64,000 nt of DNA from Actinoplanes xinjiangensis (GTDB lineage Bacteria > Actinomycetota > Actinomycetes > Mycobacteriales > Micromonosporaceae). The stretch's first letter is position 1, and every line of letters starts with the position of its first letter. The notes beneath the pieces were generated by a model. The model saw only the letters and a program-made list of their open reading frames with translations, ran no database searches and was not told where the DNA came from. A program made the translations under genes and the position numbers. The stretch covers positions 1 to 64,000 of the forward strand of contig NZ_QGGR01000016.1 of the NCBI RefSeq assembly GCF_003148685.1, in the 5' to 3' direction. This document shows positions 1 to 7,951 of the stretch, piece by piece.

Positions 1-220
1 GCCTGCGCACCCCGCGTGAGACCCGTGTCTGCTACCGTCCAGCCATCGCCCTCGCGGCATAAAACCCTGGTGTCCGATCCCGGGGTGGAACCTCACGGCT
101 AACCAAGGAAACGGCTGGCCCGATGGCCCCCGAACAGCGACGGACCGGCGATCCGCGGACAGCCGCCAAAAAACAGGCCACGGAACAGCTATCGGCCGGC
201 GGAACGTGGAGCAGGACGGA
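1..220. other. Window edge, no gene recognised
   Basis: I see no convincing coding region, tRNA or SRP RNA signature in these bases. A TACCGT hexamer near position 35 could be a -10 element, but nothing in the window shows which gene it would serve. Confidence 0.4.
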
Positions 221-826
221 TCAGACGAACATGGGCGTCTGTAGGTCAGCGGAACGGGCCAGCAGGTCCTCGGCCTCGTCGTAACCGTCGGCGGCGGTGC
301 GCAGCACGCGGGTACCGATCGCGGCGGCTGCGGCGGCCTCGTCCGATGATGGGTGTTCACCGGTGGTGAGGAGGACGGCCTCGGCCGAGACCATCACCTC
401 GGCCAGGACGGCGGCCAGGTCGGCCCGGGTGCGCAGCATCCAGTTGGCGAGCGAATCAGCCAGGTCAGCCGTCGCCGACATTCGGTGACCGAGACTGCCG
501 GGGCCGCCGTTGAGGTGTTCGGCGGCGCTGCGACGTGCCTTCTCGTAGGCGTCGGCAGCCTCACCGGTCCAGCCACCGGCGAGTGGCAGCGCGTCAGCCA
601 GGTCCGCATAGGCCCGGGCGTCGGCACGCAACTCGGGCGCCGCATCGCGGATCGCCGCGGGATGCAGGGCGGCCACCGATCGGGCCGCGTCACCGGGCAG
701 CAGGCGCACTCGCCGCAGCTCGCGCCAGATGTCGTGCCCGCCGGGGGCACCGAATCTGGAGAGCACTTCGTCGACCCGCTCGAGCAGCGGGCCGGCAACC
801 GTCAGTGCTTCGTCGAGCCGGTCCAT
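221..826 (-). CDS. W-x-G helical protein, probable type VII secretion substrate
   Basis: This is a 201-aa, Ala-rich, mostly helical protein with no enzyme motif. Around residues 85-95 it has GGWTGEAADAYEKAR, the W-x-G turn between two helices typical of WXG100/PPE-like ESX proteins. Near the C terminus YDEAE matches the YxxxD/E export signal of type VII substrates. The open frame continues upstream to about 1090, but that part is translated tandem repeat (Arg/Pro/Cys-rich), so I start at the ATG at 826, where normal protein composition begins. The ribosome site there is weak. It lies downstream of a YbaB-like gene and an EspC-like gene on the same strand, which supports an ESX-related role. 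The exact function is unknown. Confidence 0.7.
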   Translation of the reverse strand: MDRLDEALTVAGPLLERVDEVLSRFGAPGGHDIWRELRRVRLLPGDAARSVAALHPAAIRDAAPELRADARAYADLADALPLAGGWTGEAADAYEKARRSAAEHLNGGPGSLGHRMSATADLADSLANWMLRTRADLAAVLAEVMVSAEAVLLTTGEHPSSDEAAAAAAIGTRVLRTAADGYDEAEDLLARSADLQTPMFV

Positions 827-910
827 CAGCGACCCCGCCGACGAGCCGGCGCGTGGCCTGCCGAGTGGCGGCGAGCGTGCGGCGAGCCCCCATCGGTGGC
901 CCGCCGGCCG

Positions 911-1165
911 GCGAGGGCGGGGCGACAGGCAGCGGCAGAGCGGGAAGCACGGACGGGGCGACAGACAGCGGCAGAGCGGCCGGTGAGGGCGGGGCGACAG
1001 GCAGCGGCAGAACGGCACACGGCTGCAGAGCGGCAGACGAGGGCGGGGCGACAGGCAACGACGGGGCGGCAGACAGCGGCAGAGCGGCACACGGCCGCAG
1101 AGCGGCAGACGGGAGCAGGGCGGCAGACGGCGGCGGGGCGGCAGACGTGAGCACGGTGGCAGGCC
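911..1165. repeat. Imperfect tandem repeat array between ESX-like genes
   Basis: About 250 bp of degenerate tandem repeat. The recurring cores are GGGCGGGGCGACAGGCAGCG and GCGGCAGAGCGG, in units of roughly 35-70 bp that drift toward shorter GGCGGCAGAC units on the right. It fills most of the 414-bp gap between two minus-strand genes. Read on the minus strand it gives a repeated RCLSPRP-type peptide, which looks like an artefact of the repeat. There are no unique spacers, so it is not a CRISPR array. Confidence 0.8.
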
Positions 1166-1240
1166 GCGGCGGGGCGGGAGGCGGCGGGGGCCCGGCGGCA
1201 GGCGCTCATCGGCAGCCTCGCCAGGCGGTGGGCGAATGGA

Positions 1241-1540
1241 TCATGAGTGCCCCCGCTGGAAGCGGCGCCGGACCAGGTCGTCGGTCTCGGCGTAGTCGCC
1301 GGCACCGGCGCGGACGGATCGGGCCATCTCGGTGAGCTTGGAGGAGGCGTCGGCGGCCTCCCGGGCGCGGGCGGCCAGCACCGCGGACCAGCCGGCATAG
1401 AGGGCACGCCCGATGCGGCCGGGCCGGCCGGCGTCGTCGGCGGCGAAGTCGGCGGCGCCTGGCAGCAGCTCTGGCACCCGACTGTCCATGATGGCCAGCG
1501 CCGCGGCGGCATGGTCGATCTGGTCGGCGAGTCGGTCCAC
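1241..1540 (-). CDS. EspC-like small ESX-associated protein
   Basis: A 99-aa helical protein with GWSAVLAARAREA in the middle and YAETD near the C terminus (YxxxD export signal). Size and pattern resemble the EspC/DUF2580 family of type VII secretion-associated proteins. The GTG start at 1540 is supported by GGAGGA about 8 nt upstream and lies 1 nt after the stop of the YbaB-like gene, so the two should be translationally coupled. Its position between a YbaB-like gene and a W-x-G protein is common in actinobacterial ESX satellite operons. The family call rests on pattern alone; a generic WXG100-like protein is the alternative. Confidence 0.72.
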   Translation of the reverse strand: MDRLADQIDHAAAALAIMDSRVPELLPGAADFAADDAGRPGRIGRALYAGWSAVLAARAREAADASSKLTEMARSVRAGAGDYAETDDLVRRRFQRGHS

Positions 1541-1541
1541 T

Positions 1542-1868
1542 TCAGTGCTCCTCCAGGGTGCGGAACGATCCGAACACCTCACCGTGCAGTTTCTCCCGGG
1601 CCCAGCGTGCGGCCTTTGCCGCGCTGGTCACCACGGTTCGAATCTCACGGGCGAACTCGGCCGGCTGACGATGGTGCAGAGAACCGTGCACGCGAACGTC
1701 CACGATGTCCCCCGCGGCGGTCACGACCACCTCGATGGACTGGTCCGGAGAGTGCACCGACACGGTGTGGGCGGCGACTGCCTTGTCGAAGTCGGCACGC
1801 AGGTCCTCGATGTGCCGGTATCGATCGATTGCCTCGTCGATCCACGCCTCGTCGATCTCGCGGGCCAT
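1542..1868 (-). CDS. YbaB/EbfC-family protein
   Basis: A 108-aa protein. An N-terminal helix (IDEAIDRYRHIEDLRADFDKA) is followed by a beta-rich core (VHSPDQSIEVVVTAAGDIVDVRVHG) and a C-terminal helix, the fold order of YbaB/EbfC nucleoid-associated proteins. Actinobacterial versions beside WXG/EspC-like genes are usually ESX-associated rather than the recR-linked housekeeping copy, and no recR or dnaX is seen here. The start is the ATG at 1868 with GAGGAG 6 nt upstream; the longer frame from 1892 lacks such a site. It is the first gene of a minus-strand operon whose promoter region contains a CTGTGGATAAC site. Confidence 0.75.
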   Translation of the reverse strand: MAREIDEAWIDEAIDRYRHIEDLRADFDKAVAAHTVSVHSPDQSIEVVVTAAGDIVDVRVHGSLHHRQPAEFAREIRTVVTSAAKAARWAREKLHGEVFGSFRTLEEH

Positions 1869-1961
1869 CCATGGCTCCTCACCGCGCGTCATGTCGCCGT
1901 CGCGTTCCGGGTTGAGACCGTACCCGCTCCGGTCGCCGTCCCGCTACGGCGAGTACGTCCT

Positions 1962-1972
1962 CTGTGGATAAC
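1962..1972 (+). promoter_or_regulatory. CTGTGGATAAC motif, copy 1
   Basis: An exact CTGTGGATAAC (its complement contains TTATCCACA, identical to a DnaA-box consensus) in the region between the YbaB-like operon and divergent holB. The same 11-mer occurs three more times in the window, at 41368, 46063 and 46094, mainly beside ESX genes. It may be a binding site shared by these operons. Confidence 0.5.
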
Positions 1973-2080
1973 TTCGGACAACACCACACAGCGTGACAGA
2001 ATGCCACGATGGGCACTACGATGCGTGATCGACACATGCCGGCAGGGTTTTCTGTCGGGGGTCCGCAATACCATCGTCGG

Positions 2081-3277
2081 GTGACTCCCCATGACGTCTT
2101 CTCCGAGCTGGTGGGCCAGGACGAGCCGGTCGAGGTCCTGCGCCGGGCCGCCGCGGCCGCCGCCCGGGTGGTGGCCGGCGAGCCGGGCGGTGGCGGCATG
2201 ACCCACGCCTGGATCTTCACCGGCCCACCGGGTTCGCGGCGGACGGTCGCGGCGCGGGTGTTCGCCGCGGCGCTGCAGTGTCAGCGTGACGGTGCCGGCT
2301 GCGGTGAGTGCCACGGCTGCCACACCACGCTGGCCGGCACCCACGCCGATGTGCGGGTGGTGACGACCGAGGGCCTGACCATCAAGACCGAGGAGACGCG
2401 GTCGGTGGTGCTGCGGTCGGCCAGCGCGCCGACCGGCGGCCGCTGGCAGGTGGTGATCATCGAGGCGGCCGACCGGCTGCACGAGCGGGCCAGCAACGCA
2501 CTGCTCAAGGCGATCGAGGAGCCGGCCCCGCGGACGGTGTTCCTGCTCTGCACGCCGTCGGTGCATCCGGACGACATCCTGGTGACGATTCGCTCCCGGT
2601 GCCGTCTGGTGTCGTTGCGGCAGCCGCCGTCGGCCGCGGTGGCCGACTTCCTGGTGCAGCGGTTCGATGTCGCCCCGGAGCAGGCGGGCTGGGCGGCGGC
2701 GGCTTCGCAGGGTGACGTGGAGCGGGCCCGGCAGCTGGCCGGCGACCCGGAGGCCCGTGACCGCCGGGCGGAGGTGCTCTCCGTTCCCCGCCGGCTGACC
2801 AGCATCGGTGCCTGTTTCGACGTGGCGGCGAAATTGGAGGCCGCGACGAAGCTGGAGGCGGCGAGTGCGGTGGCCGAGCTCGATGTGGCGGAGCGGACGG
2901 CACTGGAGCGTGCGCTGGGTGCGGGCGGCACCGGCCGGGGCGCCACGGGCGCGATGCGGGGCGCGGCCGGTCAATTGAAGGAGCTGGAGCGTAACCAGAA
3001 GCTGCGGGCGACCCGGGCCCAACGGGACGCGCTGGACCGGGCGTTGCAGGATCTGATCGGTTTCTACCGGGACGTGCTGGTCACCTCGATGCGGGCACCG
3101 GTGCCGGTGGTGCACGGTGATCTTCAGGCGGTGTCGTCGGCGGCTGCGGAGAAGTGGTCGCCGGAGAGCACGCTGCGCCGCATGGAGGCGGTGCTCGCCT
3201 GCCGTGATGCGATCGACAAGAACGTGAAGCCGCAGGTCGCCCTGGAGGCGATGATGGTGACTCTCTGGAAGGGCTGA
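2081..3277 (+). CDS. holB: DNA polymerase III subunit delta'
   Basis: A 398-aa clamp-loader subunit of the DnaX/HolB AAA+ family. VFSELVGQDEPVEVLRRA opens the protein. A degenerate P-loop (GPPGSRRT, without the Lys of a working Walker A) is followed by a zinc-finger CxxxxxxCxxCxxC (CQRDGAGCGECHGC). ASNALLKAIEEP is the sensor-proximal motif typical of delta'. Loss of the P-loop Lys is normal for delta', which does not hydrolyse ATP. I start at the GTG at 2081 because homologs begin just before VFSELVGQ; an in-frame ATG at 2009 would add 24 unrelated residues. Neither start has a clear ribosome site, so leaderless translation is possible. In many actinobacteria holB lies near tmk and topA, as here. 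Confidence 0.9.
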   Translation: MTPHDVFSELVGQDEPVEVLRRAAAAAARVVAGEPGGGGMTHAWIFTGPPGSRRTVAARVFAAALQCQRDGAGCGECHGCHTTLAGTHADVRVVTTEGLTIKTEETRSVVLRSASAPTGGRWQVVIIEAADRLHERASNALLKAIEEPAPRTVFLLCTPSVHPDDILVTIRSRCRLVSLRQPPSAAVADFLVQRFDVAPEQAGWAAAASQGDVERARQLAGDPEARDRRAEVLSVPRRLTSIGACFDVAAKLEAATKLEAASAVAELDVAERTALERALGAGGTGRGATGAMRGAAGQLKELERNQKLRATRAQRDALDRALQDLIGFYRDVLVTSMRAPVPVVHGDLQAVSSAAAEKWSPESTLRRMEAVLACRDAIDKNVKPQVALEAMMVTLWKG

Positions 3278-3298
3278 TCCGGCTCAGACCACGTGCGG

Positions 3299-3342
3299 GC
3301 GTCGCGGTCGTGCCGGCGGACGGGCCGGCACGACCGCGACGC
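3299..3342. terminator. Strong bidirectional hairpin
   Basis: A perfect 19-bp stem beginning GCGTCGCGGTCG, with a 6-nt GGACGG loop, lies between the convergent holB and xylanase genes. No T-tract follows on either strand, which is usual for high-GC actinobacterial terminators. It should stop transcription from both sides. Confidence 0.85.
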
Positions 3343-3346
3343 GGTC

Positions 3347-4399
3347 TCAGTGGCGGGCGAGCAGGAAGGTGTTCCGCAGGGCCTGATAGGCGGGCTTGCG
3401 CTGGAGATCCTCGGTGTACGGGGTGGCCGAGCCCTGCCCCTCGAACACTCCGGGCACCCACGAGTACCGGTCGGTGAAGCCCCAGACGGTGTAGGACACG
3501 CAGTGCCGGGCGAGCAGGCAGGCCTGGAGCAGCGTGCTGAACCCGTACGCCTGTGCCTGCTCCTTCGTCGCGTCGACGGGCAGGATCATGCGGACGTCCA
3601 CCTCGGTGAAGGCGGTCTGCACGCCGAGCGCGTCGAAGCGCCGCACGTTGTCGAAGACGCTGCCGGGGAAGCCGTACTGGACGCCCAGGTGACCCTGCAT
3701 GCCGTACCCGTGAATCGGCACGCCCTGTGACCGCAACTGCTTGGTGAGGGCGTAGTAGGCGTCGCTCTTCGCGTTGACGCCCTCGTTGTTGTAGTCGTTG
3801 AGGTAGAGCTTGGCCTTGGGGTCGGCCTCGTGCGCCCACCGGAACGCGTCGGCGATGTAGCCGGGGCCGAGGGCGCGCAGCCAGATCGTGTCGCGCAGCG
3901 TTCCGTCGTCGTTGTAGACCTCGTTCACCACGTCCCACTGGTAGACCCGGCCCTTGAAGTGGCGGACCTGGGTCTTGATGTGGTTGCGCAGGATCTGCCG
4001 GAGCTGGGCCGGGGTGAAGGCGTCCTCGGTGAGCCAGGACGGGTTCTGGTTGTGCCAGACGAGGGTGTGACCGCGGACGACCTGCCCGTTGGCGCGGGCG
4101 AAGTCGACGAGGCGGTCGGCGGCGGCCCAGTCGTAGCGGCCCTGTTCCGGCTCGACGGCCTCCCACTTCATCACGTTCTCGGCGGTCACCGAGTCGAACT
4201 CGGTGGCCACGATCGTCCGGTAGTCGGCATCGGAGGCGAGCGCGGACATGTCGACGGCGGTGCCGATGCGCACGCCGCTGCCTCGGGCCGCTGATCGCAG
4301 GGAATCGGAGTTCGCGCCGGCGACAGCCGGTGCGGTGCTGCTCACGGCGGTGGCCAGCGCCAGCGCCACGACGGCCAGGACGTTACGTCGGGTAGCCAT
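3347..4399 (-). CDS. Secreted GH10 endo-1,4-beta-xylanase
   Basis: A 350-aa glycoside hydrolase family 10 enzyme that cuts internal beta-1,4 bonds of xylan outside the cell. Residues 1-28 form a signal peptide with twin Arg (MATRRNVLAVV, ending AVAGA). The catalytic barrel follows: TAENVMKWE, HTLVWHNQNPSW, acid/base Glu160 in WDVVNEV, and nucleophile Glu266 in TEVDVR. There is no carbohydrate-binding module, so it is a single-domain enzyme of normal catalytic-core length. The ATG has GGGAGG about 5 nt upstream. Immediately upstream of that site is a CGAAAGTTTCG palindrome matching one in front of the divergent esterase gene, which implies joint control by a xylan-responsive repressor. Confidence 0.95.
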   Translation of the reverse strand: MATRRNVLAVVALALATAVSSTAPAVAGANSDSLRSAARGSGVRIGTAVDMSALASDADYRTIVATEFDSVTAENVMKWEAVEPEQGRYDWAAADRLVDFARANGQVVRGHTLVWHNQNPSWLTEDAFTPAQLRQILRNHIKTQVRHFKGRVYQWDVVNEVYNDDGTLRDTIWLRALGPGYIADAFRWAHEADPKAKLYLNDYNNEGVNAKSDAYYALTKQLRSQGVPIHGYGMQGHLGVQYGFPGSVFDNVRRFDALGVQTAFTEVDVRMILPVDATKEQAQAYGFSTLLQACLLARHCVSYTVWGFTDRYSWVPGVFEGQGSATPYTEDLQRKPAYQALRNTFLLARH

Positions 4400-4409
4400 C
4401 CAACCCTCC

Positions 4410-4420
4410 CGAAAGTTTCG
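4410..4420. promoter_or_regulatory. CGAAAGTTTCG palindrome, xylanase side
   Basis: A perfect CGAAA-G-TTTCG palindrome, extended by one more pair (CCG...CGG), sits just upstream of the xylanase ribosome site. Two further TTTCGGTG half-sites follow to the right. GAAA-N-TTTC palindromes upstream of actinomycete xylanase genes are known repressor sites (from memory). The identical palindrome at 4531 serves the divergent gene. Confidence 0.75.
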
Positions 4421-4530
4421 GTGATGTTTCGGTGTCAGGGCGACACGCTAGGCACAGACACCGACGCCGGTCAATGGTTGACTGGGGAAGAACGTCGATT
4501 TACGTTACGGGCACTCGACTGCCCGGTTTC

Positions 4531-4541
4531 CGAAAGTTTCG
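4531..4541. promoter_or_regulatory. CGAAAGTTTCG palindrome, esterase side
   Basis: Second copy of the CGAAAGTTTCG palindrome, 121 bp from the first (centre to centre) and abutting the GGAG ribosome site of the esterase gene. The symmetric placement in front of both divergent genes is strong evidence of a shared operator. Confidence 0.75.
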
Positions 4542-4549
4542 GAGTGAAC

Positions 4550-5822
4550 ATGTCGACTCGACGCGAGATACTGGCTCTGGCCTCCGGCACGGCGATCGCC
4601 GCCGCCGCCCCTTCCCGCACCGGCCCAGGCGCGCGGTCGCGCCGACGGCTGGACCGCGACGTGGGCGGCCGCGCCGACCACGATCCCGCCCGGCACGCCA
4701 CTGGAGCTGGCGGACCAGACGGTACGGCAGGTGGTGCACACCAGCCTCGGCGGCGACCGGCTCCGGATCCGGCTGACCAACGAGTTCGCCACCACCCCGC
4801 TGCATGTCGGCGAGGTGCACGTGGCGATCCGGTCCGGTACGGGAGCCGACACCGACGCACGGCCCGGAACCGACCGGCGGGTCACCTTCGGCGGGCAGCG
4901 ATCGGCCACCGTCCCGGCCGGGGCACCGCTGGTCAGCGACCCGGTGAGCCTCTCCGTCCGGGCCGGTGCCGACCTGGTGATCAGCATCTGGCTGCCGGAC
5001 CGCACCCCGGTCACCACGCTGGCCGCCTTCGCGTTCCAGGAGAACGCGATCGCCGCCGGCAACGTCACCGGTGCCACCCGGATCACCGCGTCCAGCACGA
5101 TCACGCAGTACCTGTTCCTGTCCGGGGTGAGCGTGCACGGCGGTGCGGGCGCGGTCGTCACGCTCGGCGACTCGATCACCAACGGGGCCAACAGCGAGAC
5201 GAACGCCAACCACCGGTGGCCGGATCTGCTGGCTGCCCGCTTCCGGAAGGCGCGCATCGACCGTGGCGTGGCGAACGTGGGGGTCTCCGGCAACCGGCTG
5301 CTGCATGATCCGAATCCGCCCGCCGGTGACCCGGCCGAGACGTTCGCGGCGTACTTCGCGCAGAGCGCCCTGCGCCGCTTCGACCGGGATGTGCTGGCCC
5401 AGCCCGGCGCCACGCATCTGGTGGTGCTGCTCGGCGTGAACGATCTCGGTCATCCGGGCACTGTCGCCCCGCCGAGCGAGGTGGTCGGGGCCGATGACCT
5501 GATCAGCGGGCACCGGCAGCTGATCGCGCGGGCCCGGCAGGCCGGCCTGCGTACATATGGCGCGACGATCCTGCCGTTCAAGGGCGACACACTCGGCTTC
5601 TACACCCCGGAGAACGAGCGCAAGCGGTCCGCCCTGAACCGCTGGATCCGGACCTCGGGCGAGTACGACGAAGTGATCGATTTCGACGCCGCGGTCCGGG
5701 ACGCGGCCGACCCGCAGCGTCTGGCCGCCGCCTACGACAGCGGCGACCACCTGCATCCCAACGACGCCGGGATGGCCGCGATGGCGGCAGCGGTACGGCT
5801 AGACGGGTTCCAGCAGCCCTGA
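4550..5822 (+). CDS. Secreted SGNH/GDSL esterase, apparent 1-nt frameshift after signal peptide
   Basis: SGNH-fold hydrolase, probably a carbohydrate (acetyl/xylan) esterase acting with the neighbouring xylanase. The ATG at 4550 has GGAG 5 nt upstream and opens a Tat-type signal peptide (MSTRREILALASGTAIAAAA). After that the frame is wrong: the mature enzyme is read one frame over. Removing one C from the CCCC run at 4608-4611 joins them as AAAA-LPAPAQA-RGRADGW, a normal cleavage region. In the downstream frame I see GDSITNG (nucleophile Ser), NVGVSGNRLL, GVNDLG and DHLHPNDAG (catalytic Asp/His). The uninterrupted downstream frame alone runs from a GTG at 4731, without an export signal. The cause could be a recent mutation or a sequencing error in the C run. 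The 3' end overlaps convergent tmk by 24 nt. Confidence 0.85.
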
Positions 5823-7898
5823 CAGCCGCTCGACGACCGCACCGGCGATCTCGTCAGCCGGCCGGGAGGCGTCGAGCACCAGGTAGCGCTTGGGGTCGGA
5901 GGCGGCCAGGTCGAGGAACGCATACCGGACCCGATCGTGGAAGGCCCGGGACTCGCTCTCCAGCCGGTCGGCACCCTCGCCCCGGGCGTCCACCCGGTTC
6001 AGCCCGACGCCGGGATCGACGTCGAGCAGGACGACCAGGTCGGGCTTGAGGCCCCCGGTCGCCCAGGCGGACAGCCAGGAGACCTCCTGGACCGGCAGGG
6101 TACGCCCGGCGCCCTGATAGGCCAGCGAGGAGTCGACATACCGGTCGCTGATCACCACGGCACCGCGGGCCAGGGCAGGCCGGACCACGGTGGCGACGTG
6201 GTGCGCCCGGTCGGCGGCGTAGAGCAGCGCCTCGGCCCGCGCGGACGGTGCCTCGGTCTTGTCCCGGTCGAGCACCAGCCCCCGGATCCGGGACCCGATG
6301 CCGGTCGCGCCCGGCTCGCGGGTGACGACCACGTCGCGCCCCTCCGCCTTGAGTGTGTCGGCGAGGCGGGTGACCTGGGTCGACTTGCCGGCGCCCTCAC
6401 CGCCCTCGAAGACCACGAAGAGCCCGGAGCGGGTGAACTCCTCGGGCGGGGAGAGCGGACGTCCGCGCAGGGAGCCGAGCAGGTCGGCGATTACCGGAAC
6501 GCCCTTCTTGTCATCCATCTGCCGGAAGGCGCCGATACCGACCCAGATGCCGACGGCACCGGCCACCAGCAGCAGCACCCGGGTGGAGGAGATGTCGATG
6601 TGGAAGGCGCCGAACTCGATGCGGCGGGAACTGCCGAGCCCGACCAGGATCCCGGCGAGCGTGATGGCCAGCAGCAGGACGGTCCGGACGCCGATCTGCA
6701 CGACGGCGAAGACCCGGCCACGGATGGCGTCCTCGATCTCGCCGTAGAGCATGGTGGTGCCGGCCAGGAAGGCCATGCCCGCGCCCGCGCCGACCATCAG
6801 GGCGCCGAGCAGGGCGAGGGACAGGTGGAACGCGAGACCGAGGAACATCACCGAGCCACTGGCCAGCACGATGCTCATGCCGAACCAGCGCCGGCGGGAC
6901 AGGTCCTTGACGATCATCGGGCCCAGGCCGATGCCGAGCGCCAGGCCCATGAAGATGAAGCCGAAGAGGAGCGAGAACGCGGCCTCGCCGGCACCCAGGG
7001 AGTAGGCGAAGGTACGCGCGGCCCCGATCACCACGCCGCCGGCCGCGAAGGCGCCGAAGATGCCGAGCACCAGGCCCCGGACCAGTGGAGTGGTGCCGAT
7101 GAACTTCCACCCCTCCAGGAACTGGCGGGTCATGCTCTGCTCGGCGGCCTTCTCCCGCTCGGGGCTCTTGCCGCCGATCTCACGGATGCCGAAGAAGACC
7201 ACGATCGCGGTGGCGAGCCGGGCGAACGCGTTGATGTAGAGGGCGATCTGCACCGGCTGGGCCCAGTCCGGCAGCGAGGCGCCGGACTGCTGGAGACCGG
7301 CGGTGAGCCCGGCGAGCGTCAGCGCGGCGAAGATCGGCGTGATCCCGTACGTGGTGATCAGCGTGAGCTGGTTGGAGATCTCGATCTGGGATTTCGGGAT
7401 CAGGTTGGGAACCGCGGCCTCCTTGGCCGGGATCCAGATCAACGTGATCGTCTCGCCGATGAGGGTGGCGATGGTCGCCCAGGCCACGGTCTGCGTCGGG
7501 GAGGCGCCGAGCAGCGGGGCGAGGGGAATCGAGCCGTAGATGACGAAGCGCATCAGGTCGATCGTGACCATGGTGTAGCGCCGGTCGAACCGGTCCGCGA
7601 AGACGCCGGCGACCGGGCCGAGCAGCAGGGCCGGCAACAGGCGCACGGCGATGGTGCCGCCGAACGCCGCGCCCTGGGCCGCCGTGTTCTCGAACTGGGC
7701 CGAGGCGAAGAGGCCGGTGGCGAGCAGGCCGATCCAGTCGCCGAAGGAGGCGGCGGACAGCACCAGCCACAGCCGGCGGAAACCGCGCAGACGCAGAACC
7801 GAGCGGAGGGCCGCCAGACCGTTCAGGTCGACGGGCCCCGGGTCCTGCTGCGTGTCCGTGTTGATGGCCCTACCTCCCGTGGTCAGTGCTCGGAGCAC
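5799..7898 (-). CDS. tmk: Major facilitator-like membrane domain fused to thymidylate kinase
   Basis: About 699 aa. Residues 1 to about 450 form a 12-helix MFS-type transporter (cytoplasmic loop with ADRFDRRYTM). From about 485 comes a complete dTMP kinase: P-loop EGGEGAGKST near 497, TREPG, and DRYVDSSLAYQGAGR. The kinase makes dTDP for DNA synthesis; the transporter's substrate is unknown. MFS-tmk fusions are known in actinobacteria near topA. The start is uncertain. I use the GTG at 7898. A GTG at 7934 is also in frame, and a good GGGAGG lies 7 nt before an in-frame ATC (about 7863), so the true start may be later. The 3' end overlaps the convergent esterase gene. Confidence 0.88.
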   Translation of the reverse strand: MLRALTTGGRAINTDTQQDPGPVDLNGLAALRSVLRLRGFRRLWLVLSAASFGDWIGLLATGLFASAQFENTAAQGAAFGGTIAVRLLPALLLGPVAGVFADRFDRRYTMVTIDLMRFVIYGSIPLAPLLGASPTQTVAWATIATLIGETITLIWIPAKEAAVPNLIPKSQIEISNQLTLITTYGITPIFAALTLAGLTAGLQQSGASLPDWAQPVQIALYINAFARLATAIVVFFGIREIGGKSPEREKAAEQSMTRQFLEGWKFIGTTPLVRGLVLGIFGAFAAGGVVIGAARTFAYSLGAGEAAFSLLFGFIFMGLALGIGLGPMIVKDLSRRRWFGMSIVLASGSVMFLGLAFHLSLALLGALMVGAGAGMAFLAGTTMLYGEIEDAIRGRVFAVVQIGVRTVLLLAITLAGILVGLGSSRRIEFGAFHIDISSTRVLLLVAGAVGIWVGIGAFRQMDDKKGVPVIADLLGSLRGRPLSPPEEFTRSGLFVVFEGGEGAGKSTQVTRLADTLKAEGRDVVVTREPGATGIGSRIRGLVLDRDKTEAPSARAEALLYAADRAHHVATVVRPALARGAVVISDRYVDSSLAYQGAGRTLPVQEVSWLSAWATGGLKPDLVVLLDVDPGVGLNRVDARGEGADRLESESRAFHDRVRYAFLDLAASDPKRYLVLDASRPADEIAGAVVERLSGLLEPV

Positions 7899-7951
7899 TG
7901 TAACCGGCCACTCCCACGGGTTGGGGGCAACCACGATCGGGTGGAGCAGAG

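Noticed and set aside
911..1165. Possible CRISPR array
   Set aside because: Repeats are contiguous and degenerate with no unique spacers, and no cas genes are present.
1634..1645. GGTTCGAATCTC resembling a tRNA T-arm
   Set aside because: No matching acceptor, D- or anticodon arm; it lies within the YbaB-like coding sequence.
4421..5308. 295-aa frame beginning in the esterase signal peptide
   Set aside because: After the C run at 4608 its sequence is Arg/Gly/His-rich nonsense; the true enzyme motifs are in the neighbouring frame.
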